Of a stretch of 64,000 nt of DNA, positions 9,242 through 17,788 are shown one piece after another. This DNA is from Campylobacter concisus. Its GTDB lineage: Bacteria > Campylobacterota > Campylobacteria > Campylobacterales > Campylobacteraceae. The notes under the pieces are model-generated. The model saw only the letters and a program-made list of their open reading frames with translations, had not been told where the DNA came from and did no database searches. Each line of letters opens with the position of its first letter. The first letter of the stretch is position 1. The DNA lies in NCBI RefSeq assembly GCF_002092855.1, contig NZ_LVLC01000030.1, positions 124,001 through 188,000 of the forward strand, read 5' to 3'. Both the position numbers and the translations under genes were made by a program.

Positions 9242-10915
9242 TTGAGAAGCGACATAATCAAAAAAGGCTACACAAGAGCCCCACACCGCTCACTTTTACG
9301 TGCGACTGGGCTAAAAGACGATGACTTTGCTAAACCCTTTATCGGCGTTGCAAACAGCTTTATAGAGATCATTCCAGGTCACTTTTTTTTAAACAAATAT
9401 GCACAAATTTTAAAAGATGAAATTCGCAAAAATGGCTGTATTCCATTTGAGTTTAACTGTATCGGCGTGGATGATGGCATCGCGATGGGGCATGGAGGCA
9501 TGCTATATAGCTTGCCTAGCCGCGAGATCATCGCAAACTCGATAGAGACCGTGATGAACGCTCACGCACTTGACGCACTTGTTTGTATGCCAAACTGCGA
9601 CAAGATAGTCCCTGGCATGGTTATGGGCGCTTTAAGAGTAAATGTCCCAACCGTATTTGTAAGTGGTGGCCCAATGAAAAAGGGTTACACAAAAGATGGC
9701 AAGCCAATTGATCTTGCGACTGCGTTTGAGGCAGTTGGTAAATTTGAGACCAAAGAGATAGACGAGGCCGAGCTAAAAGATATCGAGTGCAACGCATGTC
9801 CAAGTGGTGGCAGCTGTAGCGGTATGTTTACGGCAAATTCTATGAACACACTTTGTGAAGCGATGGGCATAGCACTCCCTGGCAACGGCACTATCCTAGC
9901 GCTAACCCCAGAGCGTGAAGAGCTCATCAGGCAGGCGGCTCGTAGAATTTGCCAGATCGCCCTTGATGAGAAATTTAAAATCAGAAACATACTAAATGAA
10001 AAAGCGATCCGCAACGCGCTTGTCGTTGATATGGCGATGGGCGGCAGCAGCAACACCGTTCTTCACATGCTAGCTATCTCAAGAGAGGCTGGCGTAAATT
10101 TAGATATCAAAGAGCTAAATAAGATCAGCCAAAATATCGCTCACATCGCTAAGATCAGCCCAAGCTTACCAAATGTGCATATGGAGGACATCGGTAGAGC
10201 TGGTGGTATGAATGCGGTGATAAAAGAAATTTCACGCAGAGATAATGGCATGCTAAATTTAGACAATCTCACAGTTAGTGGCGAAACTTTGGGAGAGCGT
10301 GTAAAGATAAGTGACATCAAAGATGAGAGTATCATTCACAAAGTAGAAAACGCCTATTCACAAGTTGGCGGACTTGCCATTTTGTTTGGAAATTTAGCCG
10401 AGCAAGGCTGTGTAATCAAGACAGCTGGCATCGTTGGTGAGCGTAAATTTAGCGGCAAAGCGGTCTGCTTTAACTCACAAGATGAAGCCATCGCTGGAAT
10501 TTCAAGTGGCAAAGTAGATAAAGGCGATGTCGTCGTCATCCGCTACGAAGGCCCACGCGGAGGCCCTGGCATGCAAGAGATGCTAAGCCCTACCTCACTC
10601 ATCATGGGACGAGGCCTTGGCGCAGACGTGGCGCTCATCACAGATGGTCGCTTTAGCGGGGCGACAAGGGGTCTAAGCATCGGCCACGTAAGCCCAGAAG
10701 CAGCTGAAGGCGGCATGATAGGCTTGCTACAAGATGGCGACATCATCGATATAGACGTCGATAAATACGAGATCAATGTTCGCCTAAGCGAAGCTGAGAT
10801 AGCAAAGAGAAGAGCAGAATTTAAACCGGTTGATAAAGTGCTAACCTCTCGCTGGCTAAGGCAATACCGCAAACTAGTCACAAACGCAAGCAACGGAGCA
10901 GTGCTAGAAGCATAA
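9242..10915 (+). CDS. ilvD: Dihydroxy-acid dehydratase
   Basis: IlvD dehydrates dihydroxy acids to 2-keto acids in valine, isoleucine and leucine synthesis and carries an Fe-S cluster. The 557-residue length is normal. Cluster cysteines are visible in CMPNCDK (about residues 119-125) and [14 protein letters not shown] (about 191-204). The C-terminal [12 protein letters not shown]-type motif is intact. Translation starts at TTG (9242), which fits the conserved N-terminus [18 protein letters not shown] and has AAAAAAGGA just upstream; no ATG fits. A terminator follows. In C. jejuni ilvD lies beside rubrerythrin. Here the two are about 2 kb apart with rmuC and a small gene between. Confidence 0.97.
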   Translation: MRSDIIKKGYTRAPHRSLLRATGLKDDDFAKPFIGVANSFIEIIPGHFFLNKYAQILKDEIRKNGCIPFEFNCIGVDDGIAMGHGGMLYSLPSREIIANSIETVMNAHALDALVCMPNCDKIVPGMVMGALRVNVPTVFVSGGPMKKGYTKDGKPIDLATAFEAVGKFETKEIDEAELKDIECNACPSGGSCSGMFTANSMNTLCEAMGIALPGNGTILALTPEREELIRQAARRICQIALDEKFKIRNILNEKAIRNALVVDMAMGGSSNTVLHMLAISREAGVNLDIKELNKISQNIAHIAKISPSLPNVHMEDIGRAGGMNAVIKEISRRDNGMLNLDNLTVSGETLGERVKISDIKDESIIHKVENAYSQVGGLAILFGNLAEQGCVIKTAGIVGERKFSGKAVCFNSQDEAIAGISSGKVDKGDVVVIRYEGPRGGPGMQEMLSPTSLIMGRGLGADVALITDGRFSGATRGLSIGHVSPEAAEGGMIGLLQDGDIIDIDVDKYEINVRLSEAEIAKRRAEFKPVDKVLTSRWLRQYRKLVTNASNGAVLEA

Positions 10916-10922
10916 AAATTTA

Positions 10923-10958
10923 TTATAAAAGCAAGGAGTAATCTCTTTGCTTTTATAA
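10923..10958 (+). terminator. Terminator after ilvD
   Basis: TTATAAAAGCAAGGAG pairs with CTCTTTGCTTTTATAA, a 16-bp stem with one G-U pair and a TAAT loop, starting seven bases past the ilvD stop. The following sequence is A/T-rich without a long T run, so termination may be partial. Confidence 0.65.
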
Positions 10959-10994
10959 ACATATAAAAATTTCTTCACTTTTTAAGGATACCAA

Positions 10995-12563
10995 ATGCAA
11001 CAAGATTTTTATTTTTATGCTGCCATATTTTTAGGAGTACTATTTTTGATTGCGATATTTGTCATCTATTCATTTAATAGGGATAAACTCGAACTAAAGC
11101 GAAATTTGGCGCAAAAAGAGCAAGAAAATTTTGAAATTTCATCAAATTTAGCAAATTTATCATCTCAAAATAGTGAAAATTTACAGCTTATCAGCGAGCA
11201 AAAAGCAAGACTTATGTCAAATCACGAGCGAATAGACGAGCTTATCAGTGAGATCGATGCGCTAAAAACCAAAATAGCCCAAAAAGACGAAGCTGAAGAC
11301 GTGATGGAGCGCGTAATAAATGAGCTTAAAGAGAGTATCGGTACAGCAAATGAAAGGGCCAAGAATAACGAGACAAATTTTACTGCAACTCTAGCCGAGC
11401 TAAATCAAAATAAAAATGCTTTAGTTGAAGCAAGCGAGAGAGAAAATAGATTAAAACGTGATATGGCTGTGCTTAGAAATGAAATAGAAGCAAAAGAAAA
11501 TAGCCTAAAAGAGCAAGAGGCAAATTTGTTAAAAGTAAAAAATGAGTTAAATTTGGAATTTTCTAATCTTGCAAATAAAATATTTGAAGAAAAAAGTGCG
11601 AATTTCACACAAAATAGCCAAAATTCTTTAGATCTTTTACTAAAGCCACTAAAGGAGCAAATTTCAACCTTCCAAGATCGCGTAAATGCAGTCCATGACG
11701 CGTCAGTTAAAGGCATGAGCGCACTAGGAACGCAGATTAAGCACATAAGTGAGATTGGTATCTCAATGTCAAAAGAGGCAAACTCACTAGCTACTGCATT
11801 AAAAGGTAGCAATAAAACACTTGGAAACTGGGGTGAAATACAGCTTGAACGCACATTTGAGGCTTCTGGACTTGTAAAAGATGAGCATTACTTGACACAA
11901 CAAAATTTTAAAAACGAAGAAGGCAAACGTCTTATTCCTGATTTTATAGTAAAGATACCAGATGGCAAGCACCTAATAGTTGATTCTAAAGTATCACTTA
12001 TAGCCTACGAAAAGGCTATCACAGCTAGCAACGAAGAGGAGCTAAATTTAGCATTGAAAGAGCATATTGCTTCTATGAAAAATCACATAGATAGCTTAAA
12101 TAGTAAAAATTACGGAGAGATCGTACCTGATAGCCCTGATTTTGTATTGATGTTTATACCAATTGAGCCAGCATATATCGAGGCTATGAAATTTGATAGT
12201 TCCCTTTTTGACTACGCATTTCAAAAGCGCGTAATACTAGTATCTCACACTACGCTTATGCCTATTCTTCGCACAGTGGCAAATTTATGGCGCATAGAGC
12301 GTGGCAATGAAGAGGCCAAAAATATCGTAAAGAGTGCGATTAAAATTTATGATAAAGTCCGCAATGTGGCCGAGCACATGAATAGACTTAGCAATACACT
12401 AAATACTGCAAATAAACATTTTAACGCCCTTGCATCAAGTTTTAGTGGTAGAGATGGTCTTGTTAGTAGGCTTGAAAATTTTAAACGCTTGTCTCCAGAC
12501 GATCAAAAAGATATAGAAGTAAAAGAGATCGGCGTAAATAACGAATTAGAAAAAGAGGATTAG
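10995..12563 (+). CDS. rmuC: RmuC family DNA recombination protein
   Basis: RmuC proteins limit inversions between short repeats and resemble restriction-endonuclease folds. The 522-residue protein has an N-terminal membrane anchor (about residues 6-27), a long Glu/Lys/Asn-rich coiled coil at about 30-190, and the conserved RmuC domain at about 225-470. Recognisable segments there are LGNWGEIQLERTFEASGL, HLIVDSKVSLIAYEKA and PDFVLMFIPIEPAYIEAM. The start ATG follows TTTAAGGATACCAA. It appears to be a single gene bounded by hairpins. Confidence 0.93.
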   Translation: MQQDFYFYAAIFLGVLFLIAIFVIYSFNRDKLELKRNLAQKEQENFEISSNLANLSSQNSENLQLISEQKARLMSNHERIDELISEIDALKTKIAQKDEAEDVMERVINELKESIGTANERAKNNETNFTATLAELNQNKNALVEASERENRLKRDMAVLRNEIEAKENSLKEQEANLLKVKNELNLEFSNLANKIFEEKSANFTQNSQNSLDLLLKPLKEQISTFQDRVNAVHDASVKGMSALGTQIKHISEIGISMSKEANSLATALKGSNKTLGNWGEIQLERTFEASGLVKDEHYLTQQNFKNEEGKRLIPDFIVKIPDGKHLIVDSKVSLIAYEKAITASNEEELNLALKEHIASMKNHIDSLNSKNYGEIVPDSPDFVLMFIPIEPAYIEAMKFDSSLFDYAFQKRVILVSHTTLMPILRTVANLWRIERGNEEAKNIVKSAIKIYDKVRNVAEHMNRLSNTLNTANKHFNALASSFSGRDGLVSRLENFKRLSPDDQKDIEVKEIGVNNELEKED

Positions 12564-12565
12564 GA

Positions 12566-12588
12566 TATGGCTAGAAAAACTAGCCATA
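12566..12588. terminator. Hairpin between convergent rmuC and the small periplasmic gene
   Basis: TATGGCTAG and CTAGCCATA form a perfect 9-bp stem around an AAAAA loop. It begins three bases after the rmuC stop and lies five bases from the stop of the convergent gene, so it probably works for both strands. Confidence 0.7.
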
Positions 12589-12592
12589 AAAT

Positions 12593-12883
12593 TTATTTTA
12601 AAAGACCTTGTTTTTTCATTTGTTCCATTACTTGAGCAAACATCTCTTTAGCTTGTTTGCAAGTAGCGTCTTGTTGCTCTTTTGGAAGTGCAGCAAGTTG
12701 ATCCATTGATTGTTTCTTTTGATCTTCATAAATTTTTACTTGTTGCTCTTGACCAGCTTTTTTGTAAGCTTCAACCATTTTGTCGATGTCTGAGAAGTAA
12801 GACTTGCAAGTATCTGTAAGATCTGCAGCGTTTAGGCTTAGTGCAAAGCCAAGAGTAGCTAAAACTAAAAGTGATTTTTTCAT
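12593..12883 (-). CDS. Small periplasmic protein with two cysteines (possibly DUF5339)
   Basis: The 96-residue product has a clean signal peptide (MKKSLLVLATLGFALSLNA, cut after about residue 19). The mature part of about 77 residues is all-helical, with two cysteines (DTCKSYF near residue 26 and ATCKQA near 75) likely to form a disulfide, and many Gln/Lys/Met residues. It resembles what I recall of the DUF5339 family, but I am not certain. It has a strong AGAAAGAGAT ribosome binding site and a TACAAT -10 box near 12912-12917. The function is unknown; the abundant-protein start context suggests good expression. Confidence 0.8.
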   Translation of the reverse strand: MKKSLLVLATLGFALSLNAADLTDTCKSYFSDIDKMVEAYKKAGQEQQVKIYEDQKKQSMDQLAALPKEQQDATCKQAKEMFAQVMEQMKKQGLLK

Positions 12884-12947
12884 CTCTTTCTCCTTGTGAA
12901 AATTTGAAAGGATTGTATCATTTTTATAATATTTTATAACTTAAATT

Positions 12948-12975
12948 AATAGTCAAGGCAAACACCTTGACTATT
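12948..12975 (-). terminator. Terminator after desulforubrerythrin
   Basis: AATAGTCAAGG and CCTTGACTATT form a perfect 11-bp stem with a 6-base loop, just past the stop of the rubrerythrin gene. It separates that gene from the next one downstream on the same strand. Confidence 0.78.
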
Positions 12976-12982
12976 TTGGCTT

Positions 12983-13627
12983 TTAGCCTAGAAATTCGCG
13001 TTTAAAATACTCTTTTGGAGCTTTGCAAAGTGGGCAAGCACCTGGAGCTTTTTTGCCTCTGTGAACGTGTCCGCATACCTCACAAACCCAAATATCTTCC
13101 TCATCGCTCTCAAAAAAGCCCTCTTCATCAAGCATCTTTTTAAGCTCTAAATACTCTCTTTCATGCTCTACTTCAACCTTGCCGATCGCATTAAATAGCC
13201 TTTCAACATCTCTTAGTTCTTCTTCTTTTGCGATCTTTGCAAAGTCTGGATACATCGTAGTATGCTCGTAGTTTTCGCCAGCTGCCGCATCAAGTAAATT
13301 TTTATCCATCTTATCGATCGGATCGTTCATTAGCTCGTGATATTTTTTAAACTCAGCTCTTGCATGCCATTTTTCATTTTCAGCTGCCTCGTAAAAGTGT
13401 CTAGCTATCGCGTGATAGCCTGCTTCTTTGGCTAGGTCGCCGTAAAGCTCGTACTTGTTTCTAGCTTGTGACTCGCCAGCAAATGCCTTCATTAAATTTA
13501 CCGCTGTTAAATTTTCAGTGACGCATTTCATCTCTTCGCCGCAACAGGTTAGTGTACCGCCGCCAACCTTTTGCACCTCGATCTCGTTGCCGCATTTTTC
13601 GCATTTGTATGTTTCGTACTGTCTCAT
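12983..13627 (-). CDS. rrc: Desulforubrerythrin (NADH peroxidase component)
   Basis: This 214-residue protein reduces hydrogen peroxide in the cytoplasm. It shows three modules: an N-terminal desulforedoxin-like iron site (CEKCG ... TCCGEE, about residues 9-30), a ferritin-like di-iron domain (about 40-170, with the EHEREYLELKK helix) and a C-terminal rubredoxin site (CEVCGH ... CPLCKAPKEYF). This order is that of C. jejuni desulforubrerythrin. I start at the ATG at 13627, which follows AGGAGTC. The longer frame to 13669 adds 14 residues with no binding site. It stands alone behind a TATAAT box and before a strong terminator. Confidence 0.96.
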   Translation of the reverse strand: MRQYETYKCEKCGNEIEVQKVGGGTLTCCGEEMKCVTENLTAVNLMKAFAGESQARNKYELYGDLAKEAGYHAIARHFYEAAENEKWHARAEFKKYHELMNDPIDKMDKNLLDAAAGENYEHTTMYPDFAKIAKEEELRDVERLFNAIGKVEVEHEREYLELKKMLDEEGFFESDEEDIWVCEVCGHVHRGKKAPGACPLCKAPKEYFKREFLG

Positions 13628-13658
13628 TTTGACTCCTATTTTGATAAATTTTGAGTGG

Positions 13659-13664
13659 ATTATA
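13659..13664 (-). promoter_or_regulatory. -10 box of the rubrerythrin promoter
   Basis: On the minus strand the sequence reads GGTTATAATCC, with TATAAT as the -10 element about 32 bases ahead of the ATG at 13627. I could not make out a convincing PerR or Fur operator around it. Confidence 0.55.
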
Positions 13665-13720
13665 ACCAAATAATTAAAATAAGTAAATAATAATTTTTAT
13701 TGATAACGTATATTATTATT

Positions 13721-14503
13721 TTATTTTTTACATAAAATTTGTGTGAGTTTTGTTACAAATGGAGAGACTAGCAAAAGCACAGGATATGCCACTACAAAGG
13801 CTTTTACATAAACGATTAGCCAAATTTTCACAAAGCCATCAACAAAGCCAAGGTTTAGATACGTCAGCACAAATGACATAAAAAACGCCATAAATGCCGA
13901 CATTATAAACGCAAAAACATATTTATAAAATTTTGCTGGTATCATGAAATTTTGCCTATCAGCTCCCCCTAACCTTTTTGCGTGATCGAGCGCCTTTTGC
14001 CTCATCAAAGCAAGCTTTGCCTCATCGTGCCTACTCTGATACGATAGCCCTCCGCTATAAACATATCCTGCAAACTCCATGCCACAAGTATTTGCTAGTG
14101 CCTTAAGTGGCGGCAAAAATTCCTCTATCTCGTAGCGCTGAAGCGCATCTTTTTTATAAAGCTCCTCAAGCGCACCAGAGGTAAATGAAAGCACTAGCTT
14201 TTTGCCATGTAGCTTATCTCCCTTACTGCCATGAGAGAAGCCATGAACTAGCACATCTTCAAACCACTTTTGCAAAAGTGATGGCACGCCGTACCAGAAA
14301 AATGGATAAACAAGTACGATCACGTCAGCCTTTACTAGCTTTTCTTGCTCGGCTTTTACATCGATCACGTAGTTTTTATAAAGCTCACTTAGTATGTCAA
14401 ATTTAGCCTCTGGCAAGTGCTTTTTCAGCTCGCCCAAGATGATCTTATTTGCAAATGAATTTTCAAGGTCAGTGTGACCTGATACAACTAAAATTTCACT
14501 CAT
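13721..14503 (-). CDS. NAD(P)H oxidoreductase fused to a DUF2798 membrane domain
   Basis: Residues 1-185 are a flavodoxin-fold NAD(P)H quinone reductase of the MdaB/KefF type, with VYPFFWYGVPSLLQKWFEDV (about 65-84) and HGFSHG (about 87-92). Residues 190-258 contain two membrane helices (about 193-217 and 225-252) with the pattern of DUF2798, normally a free-standing protein of about 70 residues. The fusion would tether the reductase to the inner membrane, near the quinone pool. It is the last gene of the accessory operon that starts at 19601 and follows the tannase remnant by about 30 bases. The cofactor and substrate are not shown by sequence. Confidence 0.88.
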   Translation of the reverse strand: MSEILVVSGHTDLENSFANKIILGELKKHLPEAKFDILSELYKNYVIDVKAEQEKLVKADVIVLVYPFFWYGVPSLLQKWFEDVLVHGFSHGSKGDKLHGKKLVLSFTSGALEELYKKDALQRYEIEEFLPPLKALANTCGMEFAGYVYSGGLSYQSRHDEAKLALMRQKALDHAKRLGGADRQNFMIPAKFYKYVFAFIMSAFMAFFMSFVLTYLNLGFVDGFVKIWLIVYVKAFVVAYPVLLLVSPFVTKLTQILCKK

Positions 14504-14532
14504 TTTCTCTCCTTAAATTTACTTCTTTAAAT

Positions 14533-14804
14533 TTACTTGCAAACAAAGCTACTTGCCTTGCTCGTATCTGCACCCACGTATGTAGCCACCTTTGGATACG
14601 CACACACTAGAAATTCCTTGCCAGCGTAGGTCCTACTTTTTGCTAACATGCTCTTTGGCGCTTCGCCCTTTCATTCGACCCCACATCTATGATTTCATTG
14701 TTTAAAATTTTCACATCTTTTAAACTCTCACATCCAGCCCTATCAAGGGCAAAAGCCGTGCTACTAATGAGTGCTAGTGCGCAAAAAAGTTAAATTTTCT
14801 TCAT
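14533..14804 (-). pseudogene. Remnant of a tannase / feruloyl esterase family gene with the middle deleted
   Basis: Read on the minus strand from the ATG at 14804, codon 5 is TAA. In the same frame a signal peptide (LFCALALISSTAFA) follows, then CESLKDVKILNNEIIDVG, which resembles the N-terminus of tannase/feruloyl esterase proteins (PF07519 type). After SNERAKRQRAC and a stop, another frame carries FLVCAYPKVATYVG and ASSFVCK before the stop at 14533, which matches the C-terminus of the same family. The catalytic middle, about 400 residues, is missing. It lies between the ABM gene and the DUF2798 fusion, in line with the operon. The remnant is clear; the family name rests on two short ends. 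Confidence 0.72.
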
Positions 14805-14812
14805 AGCATCTC

Positions 14813-15496
14813 CTAAAATTTTATCTTACTAAATGAGGTCTCGTTTTTGAGACCAAAGCCGTCAAATTCATCTATTAGCCCAGCTCGCTCTTTGGCGTAA
14901 GCTTTGTAGTTTTCACTGTGGCGGTAGCTCTCAAAGCTAGCTTCGTCTTTGTAAATTTCAACCAAGATCCACTTATTAGGTGCCTCTTTTTGACTAAAGG
15001 CAAACTGCGCAAATGCAGCGTCATCTACGCTTTTTTGCATATATTTTTTGATGATCTTTTCAAATTTCGCATCGCTTTTTGCCTTAAGGCTTAAATTTGT
15101 GATGTGAAAGTAGGCATCTTTTAGGCGCTCTGGCGTTAAATTTTTAGAAAAAGCAGCCCTCTTTTTCACGCTGATAGCCTTTTTGCTAGCTAAAATTTCA
15201 GCGCTTGCGCTTGCAAATTTCTTAAAATGCGCTGAGCTTATATGCTTTTTATAAGCCGCCTCGTCCTCGTAAAACTCAAACACATAAAACAGTTCCGGCT
15301 TACTCTTTGCACTCATAAAAAAGATCGCCTGCGTACCTGGCTCGCTCTTTGAGCTAAGGACATTTTCCCTACCAAGCTGTCTCAGCAAGCTCTTGTTATT
15401 TGGCGTTGAAAGCAGCTCGTATAAACTCACTTTCGCCTCCGCCCCAAAGGCAAAAGCCGCCAAAATCGCTAGTAAAAATAGCTTTTTTATCATCAA
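14813..15496 (-). CDS. Exported protein with two ABM (quinol monooxygenase-type) domains
   Basis: After a signal peptide (about residues 2-21) the 227-residue protein holds two copies of a dimeric alpha-beta barrel of the antibiotic-biosynthesis-monooxygenase (ABM) family. Copy one is about 23-110 with ELFYVFEFYEDEAAYKKHISS. Copy two is about 128-215 with KWILVEIYKDEASFESYRHS. Members act on quinols, catechols or other aromatics without a metal, or are of unknown function. Export is unusual for the family. It starts 12 bases after the tannase gene and is followed by the tannase remnant, so it is part of the same operon. The activity is inferred from the fold only. Confidence 0.82.
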   Translation of the reverse strand: MMIKKLFLLAILAAFAFGAEAKVSLYELLSTPNNKSLLRQLGRENVLSSKSEPGTQAIFFMSAKSKPELFYVFEFYEDEAAYKKHISSAHFKKFASASAEILASKKAISVKKRAAFSKNLTPERLKDAYFHITNLSLKAKSDAKFEKIIKKYMQKSVDDAAFAQFAFSQKEAPNKWILVEIYKDEASFESYRHSENYKAYAKERAGLIDEFDGFGLKNETSFSKIKF

Positions 15497-15508
15497 ATCT
15501 CCTTAAAT

Positions 15509-16945
15509 TTATCTTTGCCCCACTCTTTTCATCCAAGCAAAAAGCTCGTCTAAATCGTAGTCGCCACCGTGTCCTTCTCCCCAGACCGCTTCGAAATCAA
15601 CCTCTTTGCCAGCATTTTTAAGCGAGAGTGCGAGCATAGCAGGCACGGCAAGAGCCAGATCGGTGTCGTTTGTGCCCTGCCTTATGCGGTAAAATTTCGC
15701 CCCCTCTTTGTTTTTCGTGTAGTTCATCGCATTCATCATCTTTATGACGCCAGCCTCCGCCATCTCGCCACCACTTCGCTCTTTTGCAAATTTAGTAAAG
15801 TGCTTTGCAGGAGTTTTGCTGTCTCCAAAGAGGTCGTTTTCAGGATTTTCTAGCGCAAGTCCGTCAAAGGCAACCACCGCTTTGGTACGCTTTAGCGAGG
15901 CGATGAAGTCTTCAAGCTTAAATGTATATCCAAGCGAGCAGCCCTGAGTATCAAGCGTGATAAATTTAGGCGTGAGCGTGTTTTTGTCGCTGCTTTTTGT
16001 AGCGGTAAATGCCCTTGAGATGAGGGCGTTTATATACTCTTTGAAGCTGCCCTCGCCGTTTTCATCAAGGCTTAGCACGTGGCCTTTGGCGTCTTTTAAA
16101 TTTAGCGAGTTTAGATAGGCTGGGAATTTACTCTTTAGCTCGCGCGAGAGCTCTTTTTGCGTGGCGTTTAGCTCGCCTTTGATAGTCTTTTGCTTTTTGT
16201 TTCTGTCGTTAAAAGTGCTCGCATCAAAGCTTGAAAAATCAATACTTTCAAATTTATCCAAATCCCTAAACATCCACTCATACGCCTCGTCTTCATGCTC
16301 CAAATTTGTAACAGGGCAGTAAGCTGAAGCGGCATAAATTTGATCGTCCGCCTTTGCAGCGCCTAGCTCTTTAAGATATGGCTCATACTCTTTTGCGCAA
16401 GCGCTCGTGCCTAGAAGTGCCGACATCGCGCCGCCTGCGCTCGTACCGTTTGAGATGATCTTATTTGCGTCGCCTGGCATAAATTTGTCGTTAAATTTAA
16501 GATATCTAACGGCCGCTTTTAGATCGACTATCGCAGCTGGCGCTTTGCCGATAAATTTCTCGCCATCTTTTAGCGTCCTGCCCCTAGCGCCAACGCTTGC
16601 CACGACATAACCTCTAAGAAGTGCTTCAAGAGTGGCATTTGGCTTTTCGTTTTGAAGCTCTGGCTTTGGTGGCATTGCGCTCATATAGCCGCCGATAGCG
16701 TTTGGCATAAAAATAGCCCCTTTTTGGTCGCTAAATTTACCCTCTGGCACATAAAAATTTAAGACCTGATAGTCGCTAACTGGCTTTGCCACATAGACTA
16801 TGCCCTCATAAGCTCTAAATTTAAGCATCCTATCGCCAACTTGCATGCTTTTTAGCTCAAACTTGCTCTCGTCAAATTTAAGCTCATTTCCAAAGCAAGC
16901 ACCTACTAAACAAACCCCTAAAATAGCAACTCTAACGCCTTTCAT
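15509..16945 (-). CDS. Subtype-B tannase-like esterase, exported
   Basis: This 478-residue alpha/beta hydrolase has a signal peptide (about 1-19). It shows a GTSAGG nucleophile elbow with Ser169, and Asp427 (GTND) and His459 (GHGGDYD) as the rest of the triad. The spacing (258 and 32 residues) closely matches what I recall for Lactobacillus plantarum tannase (256 and 32). The enzymes of that family hydrolyse galloyl and other phenolic esters. An insertion domain of about 200 residues lies between Ser169 and Asp427. It is followed 12 bases later by the ABM gene. The phenolic-ester substrate is a family-level inference; the esterase class is firm. Confidence 0.85.
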   Translation of the reverse strand: MKGVRVAILGVCLVGACFGNELKFDESKFELKSMQVGDRMLKFRAYEGIVYVAKPVSDYQVLNFYVPEGKFSDQKGAIFMPNAIGGYMSAMPPKPELQNEKPNATLEALLRGYVVASVGARGRTLKDGEKFIGKAPAAIVDLKAAVRYLKFNDKFMPGDANKIISNGTSAGGAMSALLGTSACAKEYEPYLKELGAAKADDQIYAASAYCPVTNLEHEDEAYEWMFRDLDKFESIDFSSFDASTFNDRNKKQKTIKGELNATQKELSRELKSKFPAYLNSLNLKDAKGHVLSLDENGEGSFKEYINALISRAFTATKSSDKNTLTPKFITLDTQGCSLGYTFKLEDFIASLKRTKAVVAFDGLALENPENDLFGDSKTPAKHFTKFAKERSGGEMAEAGVIKMMNAMNYTKNKEGAKFYRIRQGTNDTDLALAVPAMLALSLKNAGKEVDFEAVWGEGHGGDYDLDELFAWMKRVGQR

Positions 16946-16988
16946 GATCTGCCTTTTTATTTTGTCCTACTTTTTTTGCTTTACTAGC

Positions 16989-17011
16989 CTTGGCGTAGGC
17001 TACCAGGGCTT
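16989..17011. repeat. Small hairpin between the SDR and tannase-like genes
   Basis: GCCTTGG and CCAGGGC can pair (one G-U) around a 9-base loop, inside the 72-base spacer that follows the SDR stop. It could trim or attenuate the message between the reductase genes and the exported part of the operon. It lacks a T run, so it is not a convincing terminator. Confidence 0.35.
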
Positions 17012-17017
17012 TAGCGC

Positions 17018-17788
17018 CTAGTTATCTTTTGGCTCGTATTTGATCGCGTAGTCAAATTTTGGCTTGCTTAGGCTAAACTCAAAGCTATCTCTATCGACCG
17101 AGCCAACACAGTAATGGCTATCATAAAGGCGAAGCAAAAACTCCGCCATCTGCTCGCTCGTGTGATACTTTTTAAACGCTTTGTCGTAGTCGTAGCTCTC
17201 TTTGCTAGTTGCTACCATGCCAAATTCTGTCTTTGTGGCAGCTGGAGCTAGGACTTTAGCCTGCATCTTTGCCTGCTTGTCCTGTGCTAGCTCGTGGTAA
17301 AGTCCCTCGCTAAAGGCGCTTACGAAAAATTTGCTAGCGCAGTATGTGACGGCGTTTGGCACGATCTTATAGCCGCCTATCGAGGATATGTTGATGAGCT
17401 GTGTATCTTTGTCTTTATACTTTTTTGTAAAGAGCGTCGAGAGCGTGACAAGTGAGATAATGTTTAAATTTATCATCTGTGTGATCTTGTCTAAATTTTG
17501 CTCGCCGACCTTGTTGTAGTCGCCAAAACCGGCGTTGTTTATAAGTGCTTTTAGCTCATATTTTTCTAAATTTTGCCAAAGCAAGAGGGCATTTTCTTGC
17601 TTTGAGAGATCACAAATCTCTATAACGACATCAACACCCGAAAATTTAGCTATCTCGCTTTTTAGCTCCTCTAAAAGCTCGCCACGCCTTGCAATAAGGA
17701 TCAAATTCTCCCCGCGCCTTGCAAATGCCTTTGCCACGGCCGCTCCTATGCCTGAGCTTGCTCCAGTGATGGCGATATATCTTTTCAC
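17018..17788 (-). CDS. Short-chain dehydrogenase/reductase
   Basis: A classical SDR of 256 residues with GASSGIGAAVAKAF (Rossmann, about residues 9-22), NNAG (about 88-91), the catalytic Ser (SSIGGYK) and the YCASK active-site Tyr-Lys pair (about 153-157). It reduces a carbonyl or oxidises an alcohol with NAD(P)H; the substrate is unknown. The start overlaps the end of the upstream gene by four bases (ATGA), so the two reductases are translationally coupled. A Tyr/Lys/Glu-rich C-terminal tail is normal for this subgroup. Confidence 0.93.
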   Translation of the reverse strand: MKRYIAITGASSGIGAAVAKAFARRGENLILIARRGELLEELKSEIAKFSGVDVVIEICDLSKQENALLLWQNLEKYELKALINNAGFGDYNKVGEQNLDKITQMINLNIISLVTLSTLFTKKYKDKDTQLINISSIGGYKIVPNAVTYCASKFFVSAFSEGLYHELAQDKQAKMQAKVLAPAATKTEFGMVATSKESYDYDKAFKKYHTSEQMAEFLLRLYDSHYCVGSVDRDSFEFSLSKPKFDYAIKYEPKDN

